From an uncultured Lachnospiraceae bacterium (GTDB lineage: Bacteria; Bacillota; Clostridia; Lachnospirales; Lachnospiraceae), in NCBI GenBank assembly GCA_905236275.1, contig CAJOPI010000179.1, positions 1 to 6,790 on the forward strand: 6,790 nt of DNA, read 5' to 3'. Below the pieces are notes generated by a model. That model saw nothing but the letters and a program-made list of their open reading frames with translations. It ran no database searches and was not told the origin of the DNA. This document shows positions 1-6,441 of this stretch, one piece after another (the first letter of the stretch is position 1; every line of letters begins with the position of its first letter). A program made the translations under genes and the position numbers.

Positions 1-977
1 AAAGCGAATATCCTTATATTGAGAGCGAAGTAAAGGGTCTTAAGCAGATGTTCATAAAGAAAAACCGCATCTCTCCGATTATTTCCGGCGCAAAATTCGT
101 CTGGAAAAATGCGGAAAAGATAGATGTGCTGAACGTTTATCATCTTAATCTTTCTTCGTTTGTATATCTTCTGATCTATAAATTCAAAAAGAAGCCTTCC
201 GGTAAGGGCTACCTTAAGCTTGATATGGACCTTAAAGGCTATAAGAGGCTCTTCATGATGAATCCTGTCGGACTTGTAAAACGGCTCACCATGAGGCTTG
301 CGGACGTGGTTTCGGTAGAGACTACAACTATTGCGGGCTGGCTTGAAGAAAAATACGGTTCGAAGATACTCTATATTCCGAATGGTTTTTATACGGATGA
401 GAAGGCTCCTTTGAGAAAATTCGGTAAGGAAAATATCATTCTTACTGTTGGAAACATAGGAACCTATCCCAAGGCGACGGATGTTCTTCTGGAAGCCTTT
501 GCCGGAGCGGCAGCGGGAAATGACTGGAAGCTCGTGCTGGCAGGTCCGGTGGATAAGAAATTTCAGCCCTATATCGATGGCTTTATGAGTAAACATCCTG
601 ACCTGAAGGAGAGGATAATTTTCACAGGTGCCATTACAGATAAAAAGCTTCTGAATGATTATTATAAAAAGGCAAAAATATTCACTCTTCCGTCGAGAAG
701 CGAGAGCTTTGGAATCGTGCTTCTCGAAGCTGCTGCCTGCGGCGATTTCCTTGTGACGACCACAGGTGTTCCGGCGGGAAAGGATATTTATAACGACGGA
801 AAATTCGGCTATATAGTCCCGACGGATGACAGCATAGCGCTTTCGGGTTCGTTTGTGAGGCTTATGAATTCTTCTGCCGACTGGGAAGAGAGAGCCATAG
901 AAATAGCTGATTATACCTGGCATGATTTCAGATGGGAACCGATAGTCACAAAGCTGCATGAGAGATTACGCCAATGA
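1..977 (+). CDS. GT4 family glycosyltransferase, 5'-truncated by the window edge
   Basis: Probably transfers a sugar from a nucleotide-sugar donor to a growing surface polysaccharide or its lipid-linked precursor at the cytoplasmic side of the membrane. The first full codon is at base 3. The frame is open from there through the ATG at 48 (SEYPYIESEVKGLKQ precedes that Met), so the gene almost certainly starts upstream, and 48 is an internal Met without a good ribosome site. About 324 residues are visible; GT4 enzymes usually have 350-400. Counting from the Met at 48, the C-terminal Rossmann domain starts near residue 129 (ILTVGNIGTYPKATDVLLEA). The GT4 EX7E motif is at E219-E227 in ESFGIVLLEA, which in this family contacts the donor nucleotide-sugar. 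No signal peptide or clear membrane helix is visible. The TGA overlaps the next gene's ATG (ATGA). Family assignment is firm; donor and acceptor are unknown. Confidence 0.9.
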   Translation, partial: SEYPYIESEVKGLKQMFIKKNRISPIISGAKFVWKNAEKIDVLNVYHLNLSSFVYLLIYKFKKKPSGKGYLKLDMDLKGYKRLFMMNPVGLVKRLTMRLADVVSVETTTIAGWLEEKYGSKILYIPNGFYTDEKAPLRKFGKENIILTVGNIGTYPKATDVLLEAFAGAAAGNDWKLVLAGPVDKKFQPYIDGFMSKHPDLKERIIFTGAITDKKLLNDYYKKAKIFTLPSRSESFGIVLLEAAACGDFLVTTTGVPAGKDIYNDGKFGYIVPTDDSIALSGSFVRLMNSSADWEERAIEIADYTWHDFRWEPIVTKLHERLRQ

Positions 978-1780
978 TTACGATAATTACGATTGCCTAT
1001 AATGAAGCGAAGAGCATTTCGAAAACAATAGAGTCCGTCCTGTCGCAGACCTATACTGATTATGAATATATTATCAAGGATGGAGGCTCTGAGGATGGAA
1101 CGGCAGAGAAGGCTGAGAGCTATCGGAAAGCCTTTGAGGATAAGGACGTTTCCTACAGGGTTATAAGCTCCCACGACAGGGGAATTTATGATGCGATGAA
1201 TATTGCCGTTTCCGAAGCAAAAGGCGAATGGACCGCCTTTATGAATGCCGGTGACGAATATTTTTCCGATCATGTTTTCGCTGACATCTTTGCAAGAAGA
1301 AACTGGACCGGTACTGACCTAATCTTTGGTGATACAGCTGAAGAGGAATACGGGGAGCTTCATTATTTCAGAAAATGCCCCGAGCTTATCGAGAAGAGAA
1401 TGCCTTTTTCACATCAGAGCGTATTTGCAAGGACGGAGCTCTTAATGGAATTTCCTTTTGACCTCAAATGGAAGATAGGGGCGGACTATGACTTCCTCTT
1501 AAAGCTCTATAAGGCTGGAAAAAGGTTCATGGACAGCGGGGTTCTTATCGCTAAGATTTCCAAGAGCGGGGTTTCCAGCGTAAGGCTTAAGGATACTTAT
1601 CTTGAAACCATTGCCATCAAGAAGGAGAGGGGTGTTCCGGTGCCCGACGAAAAAGAGATGAAGAAGGAGCTTATCTCGGTATCGGTCAGACAGTTCGGCA
1701 TGGATTACTTTCCGGATTTTCTGAAGTACTATATTCGTAAGGTTCAGAGGAAACTTAGGAAACAGGGGAAAGTGACGTAA
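974..1780 (+). CDS. GT2 family glycosyltransferase (WcaE-like)
   Basis: A 268-residue GT-A fold glycosyltransferase, likely adding one sugar of a surface-polysaccharide repeat unit. The N-terminus MITIITIAYNEAKSISKTIE is the typical GT2 nucleotide-binding start. It is followed by KDGGSEDGT (residues 35-43), DRGIYDAMN (68-76) and NAGDE (91-95); the last occupies the metal/donor-binding DXD position and resembles the N-x-G-D variant of WcaE-type enzymes. SHQSVF (146-151) and GADYDFLLKLY (169-179) fit the acceptor and catalytic-base region. The C-terminal end is rich in Lys and Arg, perhaps for peripheral membrane contact. There is no membrane helix. The start overlaps the stop of the upstream GT4 gene by 4 nt with only a weak GAGAG site at 960-964, so translation is probably coupled. 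The complete length is normal for the group. The sugar specificity cannot be deduced. Confidence 0.92.
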   Translation: MITIITIAYNEAKSISKTIESVLSQTYTDYEYIIKDGGSEDGTAEKAESYRKAFEDKDVSYRVISSHDRGIYDAMNIAVSEAKGEWTAFMNAGDEYFSDHVFADIFARRNWTGTDLIFGDTAEEEYGELHYFRKCPELIEKRMPFSHQSVFARTELLMEFPFDLKWKIGADYDFLLKLYKAGKRFMDSGVLIAKISKSGVSSVRLKDTYLETIAIKKERGVPVPDEKEMKKELISVSVRQFGMDYFPDFLKYYIRKVQRKLRKQGKVT

Positions 1781-1800
1781 GTAAATGGATAATGAAAAAA

Positions 1801-1847
1801 CTTTTTGCCACAGTCAAAAATGCTTTTCTGTGCAAAAAAGTCTTTTC
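1801..1847 (+). repeat. Imperfect inverted repeat, possible weak terminator
   Basis: Arms CTTTTTGCCACAG (1801-1813) and CTGTGCAAAAAAG (1828-1840) can pair as five inner base pairs (CACAG/CTGTG), a one-base bulge, and an outer G-C plus A-T block, around a 14-nt loop. A run of six A lies just before the left arm, and TCTTTTC follows the right arm. This resembles a weak intrinsic terminator or mRNA 3' end structure after the GT2 gene. The long loop and broken T-tract make it unconvincing as a strong terminator. Confidence 0.3.
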
Positions 1848-1892
1848 GACAAGTCTCAGCTTACCGTCAAATGAATGAAAGATTAAACTATT

Positions 1893-2573
1893 ATGGGAAT
1901 TATATCAAGGAAGCTGTCAGAGATTGTAGGGGGAATATACCGGCATAGTTTTCTGGAGCTTAAAAAGATGAAAATCGAGATAAAGACAAAATCCATCTTC
2001 AAGCCGGGAGTTTATATCAGAAATGCCGATTTTGAGGGAAGAAATTATTTGGGAAAAAATACTTCCTTCGTGAACGGAAAAATCGGCTTTGGAAGCTATA
2101 TAAACAGGGATGGTGATTTTTCGGAGACGGATATAGGGCGATACTGTTCCATAGGGGCGAATGTTTCGACGGTGGTGGGGAAGCATCCGATAGAAGGACA
2201 GCTTGCCATGCATCCGGCATTTACGGAACCGGTGCCTGTATTCGGATTCAGCTATGCCAAAAAGAAGACCTTTGGAGAGAAGACTGAACGAATCAGGATC
2301 GGAAATGATGTCTGGATAGGCAATCACGTAAAGCTTCTGGAGGGAGTAAGGATAGCAGATGGGGCTGTAGTGGGAGCCGGTGCGGTCGTGACAAGGGATA
2401 TCCCCCCATACGCTGTGACGGCAGGAGTTCCCGCTAAAGTCATAAAATACCGCTTCGATAAAGAAAGCATTGAAAAACTCCTTGAACTCAGATGGTGGGA
2501 TAAAGGTGAGGACTGGATCAAAGAGCATATAGAAGAATTTGAGAACGTAAATCCTGCTCATCTTTCTGACTAA
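1893..2573 (+). CDS. CatB/XAT-like hexapeptide-repeat O-acetyltransferase
   Basis: Predicted to move an acetyl group from acetyl-CoA to a sugar hydroxyl, probably decorating the polysaccharide made by the upstream glycosyltransferases. The 226-residue protein has a left-handed beta-helix with hexapeptide repeats in two blocks. One runs about residues 36-100, including [11 protein letters not shown] (81-91). The other runs about 136-185, including [14 protein letters not shown] and [19 protein letters not shown]. Between them lies the loop [15 protein letters not shown], where H98 is the likely catalytic histidine by analogy with xenobiotic acetyltransferases. The ending [12 protein letters not shown]...LRWWDK is characteristic of the CatB-related group. 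ATG 1893 is chosen because an in-frame TAA lies at 1884-1886 and the N-terminus fits the family. Its ribosome site is poor, however, and ATG 1968 has GGAG nine bases upstream. The substrate is unknown; antibiotic acetylation is less likely in this setting. Confidence 0.9.
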   Translation: MGIISRKLSEIVGGIYRHSFLELKKMKIEIKTKSIFKPGVYIRNADFEGRNYLGKNTSFVNGKIGFGSYINRDGDFSETDIGRYCSIGANVSTVVGKHPIEGQLAMHPAFTEPVPVFGFSYAKKKTFGEKTERIRIGNDVWIGNHVKLLEGVRIADGAVVGAGAVVTRDIPPYAVTAGVPAKVIKYRFDKESIEKLLELRWWDKGEDWIKEHIEEFENVNPAHLSD

Positions 2574-2587
2574 GTCAGGAATTGTTT
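2563..2587 (+). terminator. Small dyad centred on the acetyltransferase stop codon, candidate terminator
   Basis: TTTCTGAC (2563-2570) pairs with GTCAGGAA (2574-2581) around a three-base loop that is the TAA stop codon itself. That gives eight pairs, one of them G-U, followed by TTGTTT. The position at the end of the polysaccharide gene group and before a new promoter supports termination. The stem has only three G-C pairs and the T-tract is interrupted, so efficiency would be modest. Confidence 0.4.
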
Positions 2588-2658
2588 ATAAGATTGTATC
2601 AAAAAAATTGCACAGTAAAATCTTGTATTCTTTGTTCAAAAAATAAGCGATATCGGTA

Positions 2659-2687
2659 TTTAAAATTGTGTGAAAACGCTATATAAT
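2659..2687 (+). promoter_or_regulatory. Candidate sigma-A promoter of the ech operon
   Basis: A perfect -10 hexamer TATAAT lies at 2682-2687. A TTTAAA at 2659-2664 matches the -35 consensus at four of six positions with the ideal 17-nt spacer. Initiation would fall near 2693-2696 and leave an untranslated leader of about 55-58 nt before echA. This fits a transcription unit starting at the hydrogenase and separate from the polysaccharide genes. A weaker alternative lies upstream (TTGTAT 2594-2599, 16 nt, TAAAAT 2616-2621). Confidence 0.6.
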
Positions 2688-2720
2688 TAACTCTGAATGA
2701 CCTTTCTTTCTAAAGATTTG

Positions 2721-2732
2721 TCAAGAACTTGA
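2721..2732. promoter_or_regulatory. 12-bp dyad in the echA leader, possible operator
   Basis: TCAAGAACTTGA consists of two perfectly complementary 5-bp arms around AA. It lies between the predicted transcription start and the echA ribosome site. As RNA the stem would be weak and its loop very tight, so a protein-binding DNA site is the more natural reading. A chance palindrome of this size is also quite possible. Confidence 0.2.
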
Positions 2733-2736
2733 AATC

Positions 2737-2743
2737 AGGAGGG
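2737..2743 (+). promoter_or_regulatory. Strong Shine-Dalgarno site of echA
   Basis: AGGAGGG ends seven bases before the ATG at 2751. It fixes the echA start and is the strongest ribosome site in the window, as expected for the first gene of an operon. Confidence 0.85.
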
Positions 2744-2750
2744 ATTATTT

Positions 2751-4685
2751 ATGTATGCAATACCATTTTTGATCTGCTTTCCGCTCTTTGTGGCATTCCT
2801 TCTTGCTTTTGCCGGAAAAGGCAAGGCGGGAAATGTCATTACAATAGGTGGGGCAGGTATTATTATGCTTTCTTCAGTCGTTTTCTTCATTTATTGTGCG
2901 CTGAACGGTTTTGAAGGCATGGAGCTCTTTTTTGAGACCGAGTTTGCGGACAGGCTCATACTCCTGGGCGAGATACTGCTGATGATACTTGTTACGTTTC
3001 AGTGTTTCAAACACAGGAAATACTGGATAAGTCTTTTATCAATAGTACCGACCTGTATGATCGCCTATATGGAATTAACGGGTGAACATGAAGAAATCGC
3101 CCATATATATGTTGACAGGCTTTCTGCGCTCATGTGTCTTATCGTTGGAATAATCGGAAGCCTCATCATAATTTATGCGGTAGGATATATGGACGGCTAC
3201 CATGCCCATCATAAGGAAATAGAAGACAGGAGATATTATTTCTTCCTGCTTCTTTTCGTGTTCATGGGCGCCATGTATGGTTTTGTCCTTTCTTCAAGCC
3301 TTATCTGGCTTGACTTTTTCTGGGAACTTACAAGCGTATGTTCATTTATGCTGATCGGTTATACAAGACTCGAAGAAGCGGTAACGAATTCCTTCAGGGC
3401 ACTCTGGATGAACCTTTTCGGGGGACTTGCCCTTGCGATAGGAATAGTATATTACCACCATTTTGTCGGAGACCTTTCCTTCAGAGAGTTTATCGAGGAA
3501 GGAATAGCGGGAAATCCGTATTCCGTTATACCGATAACGCTTATGGCATTCGCTGCACTTACAAAAGCGGCACAGCTTCCTTTCTCGCCCTGGCTTCTCG
3601 GAGCGATGGTTGCGCCGACACCTTCATCTGCACTTCTGCACTCTGCTACGATGGTAAAGGCAGGAGTCTATGTTCTTATAAGACTTTCACCTGCATTCCA
3701 GGATGCCGTAACGGAAGAACTTACCATGACCGGAAGCATGATATCGATTATCGGAGGTTTTACCTTCTGCGTGGCATCGGTTATGGCTATTGCACAGGCT
3801 GATGCGAAGAGGGTACTGGCACTTTCGACGGTATCAAACTTAGGACTCATGGTTGCCTGCGCCGGAGTAGGAACACCTGAAACCATATGGGCCTGCATAT
3901 TCCTTATGATCTTCCATGCTGTTTCAAAAGCACTTCTCTTCCTTGATGTGGGAGCAACGGAAAACTCTCTTTTCAGCAGGGATATTGAAAATATGCATGG
4001 ACTTCTCAGCAGACTTCCGAGACTTGCCGTATTCATGTTCATAGGAATTGCGGGAATGTTTCTTGCGCCTTTCGGAATGCTCATTTCAAAATGGTCGGCT
4101 CTGCGCGCGATGGTTGATGAGAAGAGCATGATGACGCTGATCTTCATAGTTTTCGGTTCGGCAACCACCTCCTTCTACTGGAGTAAATGGATGGGTAAGA
4201 TAATTGCCCACGTCAATCTCGAAACAACGACACCTGTGAAGGACGTTACGAAGAAGAGCGAGCTTTTTTCACTTTGGATAGAAGCGGTTTTGATGATACT
4301 GCTTTGCATCCTCTTCCCTCTTCTTTCGAAGATTTATGTCGATCCGCTGCTTGATGATATGTTTGCAAGCAACGGCGAGGTTCTTCCCATGAGTATTCTT
4401 TATATGCTCGTTGTGATAATCACCTTCGTATTTGCGATACCGCTTATTACAAGCGCTTATGCACAGCATCTTGCCTCGAATACGAAGATGTCCTATATGG
4501 GCGGAATAAATACCGGAACAAACCACAATTTCGTGGATTCCTTTGGCGAACCTAAAAAACTCTTCCTTACAAACTATTACTTTGCTACAAGGATAGGTGT
4601 CAGAAAGCTTATGCTTCCGAGCCAGATAATCACTCTGGCGATACTTCTCCTTATGGGCTGCATAATATTCGGAGGGGCATTATGA
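2751..4685 (+). CDS. echA: Ech hydrogenase subunit A, NuoL/antiporter-like membrane subunit
   Basis: Large integral membrane subunit of the energy-converting [NiFe] hydrogenase, homologous to NuoL/NuoM of complex I and to Mrp antiporter subunits. It is expected to carry out H+ (or Na+) translocation driven by electron flow from ferredoxin to protons. The 644 residues are almost wholly hydrophobic, with roughly 14-16 apparent helices. The antiporter-type charged residues are visible. They are E192 in FFWELTSVCSFMLIGY (TM5 Glu), K272 in TKAAQLPFSPWL (TM7 Lys), H297 and K303 in ALLHSATMVKAG (TM8), K353 in DAKRVLALSTVSNLGLM, and K393 in FHAVSKALLFLDVG (TM12 Lys). Lys at the last position resembles NuoL more than NuoM. 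The length fits EchA; the long lateral helix of full NuoL is not evident. The start is fixed by AGGAGGG at 2737-2743. The gene is first of the ech operon and overlaps echB by ATGA. Confidence 0.95.
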   Translation: MYAIPFLICFPLFVAFLLAFAGKGKAGNVITIGGAGIIMLSSVVFFIYCALNGFEGMELFFETEFADRLILLGEILLMILVTFQCFKHRKYWISLLSIVPTCMIAYMELTGEHEEIAHIYVDRLSALMCLIVGIIGSLIIIYAVGYMDGYHAHHKEIEDRRYYFFLLLFVFMGAMYGFVLSSSLIWLDFFWELTSVCSFMLIGYTRLEEAVTNSFRALWMNLFGGLALAIGIVYYHHFVGDLSFREFIEEGIAGNPYSVIPITLMAFAALTKAAQLPFSPWLLGAMVAPTPSSALLHSATMVKAGVYVLIRLSPAFQDAVTEELTMTGSMISIIGGFTFCVASVMAIAQADAKRVLALSTVSNLGLMVACAGVGTPETIWACIFLMIFHAVSKALLFLDVGATENSLFSRDIENMHGLLSRLPRLAVFMFIGIAGMFLAPFGMLISKWSALRAMVDEKSMMTLIFIVFGSATTSFYWSKWMGKIIAHVNLETTTPVKDVTKKSELFSLWIEAVLMILLCILFPLLSKIYVDPLLDDMFASNGEVLPMSILYMLVVIITFVFAIPLITSAYAQHLASNTKMSYMGGINTGTNHNFVDSFGEPKKLFLTNYYFATRIGVRKLMLPSQIITLAILLLMGCIIFGGAL

Positions 4686-5563
4686 ATACTATGATTACGA
4701 AAATTTTATGGGCTCTTGCCTATCTTATACTGGCTCCTCTTATCGGGGGACTGCTTGAAGGCTTTGACAGGAAGATTTCGGCACGCATGCAGCGCCGAGT
4801 GGGACCTCCGCTTCTCCAGCCCTTCTATGACGTGGGAAAGCTTCTGCACAAGCAGACGATCAACGTTACGAAGGCACAGAGCTTCCTTATGCTAAGTTAT
4901 CTTTTATTCATGATGATAACGGGAGTCATGTTCTTTACAGGAATTGATATTCTTATGTGCGTTTTTGTTCTGTCAACGGCTGCAATGTTTCTTTATTTTG
5001 CAGCAACGGTTACGAGCTCACCCTATTCGACTATCGGTGCATCGAGGGAGCTTATACAGATAATGGCTTATGAGCCGGCAGTGCTCCTTACCTGTGTAGG
5101 CTTTTACGTAGTGAGAAAGACCTTTGAGGTCGGAAGTATCGTGAAGGCGGACGACAGTGCAATCAGATATCTTCCGGGAGTTTTTCTGGCATTCGTATTC
5201 GTTCTTACGATAAAGATGAGAAAGTCCCCTTTTGATATCTCGACTTCGCATCATGCGAATCAGGAGGTCATCAAGGGTGTCACCTCGGAACTCGGAGCCC
5301 GGAATTTAGCTTATTTCCAGATAACGGAATGGTATGAGAACGTTATCCTCATGGGTATCATAGGACTTTTCATTATCAACAGAAATCCTATAAGTATTCC
5401 CATTGCCATCGCGGTTGTTCTCATAGTATATTTTCTGGAAATACTTATCGACAACTGCAGCGCGAGAATGAAGTATACTCAGATGCTCTTCCTCGCGTGG
5501 ACGGTGACTCTCATCGCATCAGGCTGTAATATCTGGCTTTTGATGATGATACTTAAAGATTAA
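4682..5563 (+). CDS. echB: Ech hydrogenase subunit B, NuoH-like membrane anchor
   Basis: Membrane subunit that docks the hydrophilic hydrogenase module onto the ion-pumping arm; homologue of NuoH/ND1 and HycD. The 293 residues carry about eight hydrophobic helices (first about 8-25, last about 267-289). Signature segments are GFDRKISARMQRRVGPPLLQ (residues 27-46, matching the NuoH E-R-x-x-GRMQxRxGP region), then ASRELIQIMAYEPAVLL (120-136), and KMRKSPFDIS (178-187) followed by an acidic cytoplasmic loop with E195, E203 and E217. In complex I this loop lines the cavity next to the terminal Fe-S cluster. The start ATG overlaps the echA stop; GGAGGGG (4671-4677) lies four bases upstream, so the first ATG is preferred to the one three codons on. 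Translational coupling with echA is likely. A 40-nt gap with no terminator separates it from echC. Confidence 0.95.
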   Translation: MNTMITKILWALAYLILAPLIGGLLEGFDRKISARMQRRVGPPLLQPFYDVGKLLHKQTINVTKAQSFLMLSYLLFMMITGVMFFTGIDILMCVFVLSTAAMFLYFAATVTSSPYSTIGASRELIQIMAYEPAVLLTCVGFYVVRKTFEVGSIVKADDSAIRYLPGVFLAFVFVLTIKMRKSPFDISTSHHANQEVIKGVTSELGARNLAYFQITEWYENVILMGIIGLFIINRNPISIPIAIAVVLIVYFLEILIDNCSARMKYTQMLFLAWTVTLIASGCNIWLLMMILKD

Positions 5564-5590
5564 GGGTCTGTAGATAATTAACAAATACAA

Positions 5591-5595
5591 AGAGG
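5591..5595 (+). promoter_or_regulatory. Ribosome binding site of echC
   Basis: AGAGG lies eight bases before ATG 5604 within the 40-nt echB-echC gap, the only noticeable gap inside the ech operon. The gap shows no hairpin or convincing promoter, so echC is probably read from the same transcript with independent initiation. A nearer ATG at 5599 is out of frame and stops after five codons. Confidence 0.6.
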
Positions 5596-5603
5596 TAAAT
5601 GGA

Positions 5604-6056
5604 ATGTATAACATGAAACGCTCGCCATGGGTGATGCATTATGACGGTTCAAGCTGTAACGGCTGCGATATCGAAGTGCTGGCTTGTCTCACACCCGTTT
5701 ATGATGCAGAACGCTTCGGCATAATAAATACAGGAGACCCGATGCAGGCTGATATTCTCCTGATAACAGGCGGAATAAATTCGCAGAATGCACCGGTAGT
5801 AAAGCAGATATACGAACAGATGCCCAGACCGAAGGTTGTCTGTGCAATAGGAGTATGCGCCTGCACAGGCGGAATATTCAAGGACTGCTACAATATAAAA
5901 GGCGGGGCGGATACCGTAATACCGGTAGACGTTTATGTGCCGGGCTGTGCGGCAAGACCCCAGTCAATAATCGACGGAATAGTAAAGGCGATAGACCTTT
6001 TCCAGAAGAGACTCGAAGAACACGCCGCCATGATAGCGGATAAGAAGGAGGCGTGA
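5604..6056 (+). CDS. echC: Ech hydrogenase subunit C, NuoB-like [4Fe-4S] small subunit
   Basis: Electron-transferring small subunit of the hydrogenase, homologous to NuoB and to the N-terminal part of [NiFe] hydrogenase small subunits. It should hold the proximal [4Fe-4S] cluster next to the NiFe site, on the cytoplasmic face of the membrane. The likely ligands are C18 and C21 in SSCNGCDIE, C85 in GVCACTGG, and C115 in VPGCAARP. This is the usual CxxC, GxCxxxGG, PGC arrangement. Four further cysteines occur (C28, C80, C87, C95). The 150-residue length suits the single-cluster Ech type rather than the larger periplasmic small subunits. No Tat or other signal peptide is present, consistent with a cytoplasmic location. 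The C-terminal 20 residues are charged and probably helical. The stop is separated from the echD start by a single base. Confidence 0.95.
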   Translation: MYNMKRSPWVMHYDGSSCNGCDIEVLACLTPVYDAERFGIINTGDPMQADILLITGGINSQNAPVVKQIYEQMPRPKVVCAIGVCACTGGIFKDCYNIKGGADTVIPVDVYVPGCAARPQSIIDGIVKAIDLFQKRLEEHAAMIADKKEA

Positions 6057-6057
6057 A

Positions 6058-6441
6058 ATGGAAGCAGAAAAAAGACAGCCGAAAAACGATATAGAAATAA
6101 TAGATTTCAACTTCATAGTAGAGATGGCAATAGCCATGCAGAGGAACGGCTACAGGCTTTCGCAGGCGTGTGCGGCTTATGAAGGTGAAGAACTCAATCT
6201 TTTCTATACTTATGTTGATGATGAGAATAATGACTGCATTACGGTAAATGCAAAGCTTGAGGACAGGGATACGGTAATAATGAGCATTACAAATGTCTTC
6301 CCTTATGCGGCATTTTATGAAAACGAAATGCATGAACTCTTCGGAGTCAACATCAACATGACGGTGCCTGACTATCAGGACAGACTCTACAGGATAGAGC
6401 AGGAGACACCTATGGCACCGGCAAGAAAGGAAGAAGAGTAA
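6058..6441 (+). CDS. echD: Ech hydrogenase subunit D, NuoC-like
   Basis: Small hydrophilic subunit homologous to the 30-kDa subunit NuoC of complex I. It carries no metal site and is thought to help assemble the catalytic module. The 127-residue protein has a variable N-terminal half and the conserved 30-kDa signature near residues 77-98, ITNVFPYAAFYENEMHELFG, followed by V97-N-I-N and a proline-rich end (TPMAPARKEEE). It is much shorter than NuoC but close to other EchD proteins. AAGGAGG at 6045-6051, six bases before the ATG, fixes the start; this site lies inside the end of echC. The stop codon shares one base with the echE ATG (TAATG), so it is tightly packed in the operon. Confidence 0.92.
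   Translation: MEAEKRQPKNDIEIIDFNFIVEMAIAMQRNGYRLSQACAAYEGEELNLFYTYVDDENNDCITVNAKLEDRDTVIMSITNVFPYAAFYENEMHELFGVNINMTVPDYQDRLYRIEQETPMAPARKEEE

Noticed and set aside
48..50. ATG 48 as the true start of the GT4 gene
   Set aside because: The frame is open to the window edge with sensible coding upstream. The visible N-terminal domain is too short for a complete GT4 enzyme, and no ribosome site precedes this codon.
911..1273. 120-codon minus-strand open frame over the GT4-GT2 junction
   Set aside because: It is antisense to two genes with clear catalytic motifs and its product has no recognisable features.
1785..1948. Chain of short frames in the gap: 1785-1874 (29 codons), 1792-1878 (28 codons) and 1871-1948 (25 codons)
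   Set aside because: The frames overlap one another, none has a clear ribosome site, the last runs into the acetyltransferase, and their peptides match no family I know. A leader peptide is not supported.
1917..2561. 214-codon open frame on the minus strand across the acetyltransferase gene
   Set aside because: It lies wholly opposite a well-recognised hexapeptide-repeat gene, its translation shows no family motif, and no ribosome site is evident. It is a shadow frame.
1893..2573. Acetyltransferase as an antibiotic resistance gene (chloramphenicol or streptogramin type)
   Set aside because: The fold is shared with those enzymes, but the setting among glycosyltransferases favours glycan O-acetylation, and nothing indicates a mobile resistance element.
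2581..2680. Rex- or Fnr-type redox operator before echA
   Set aside because: Fragments such as TTGTTTATAA and TTGTGTGAAAAC resemble half sites, but neither has the matching inverted half at the right spacing.
3338..4168. Long open frames inside echA in another plus frame and on the minus strand
   Set aside because: They are embedded in a strongly conserved membrane protein gene and have no independent start signals.
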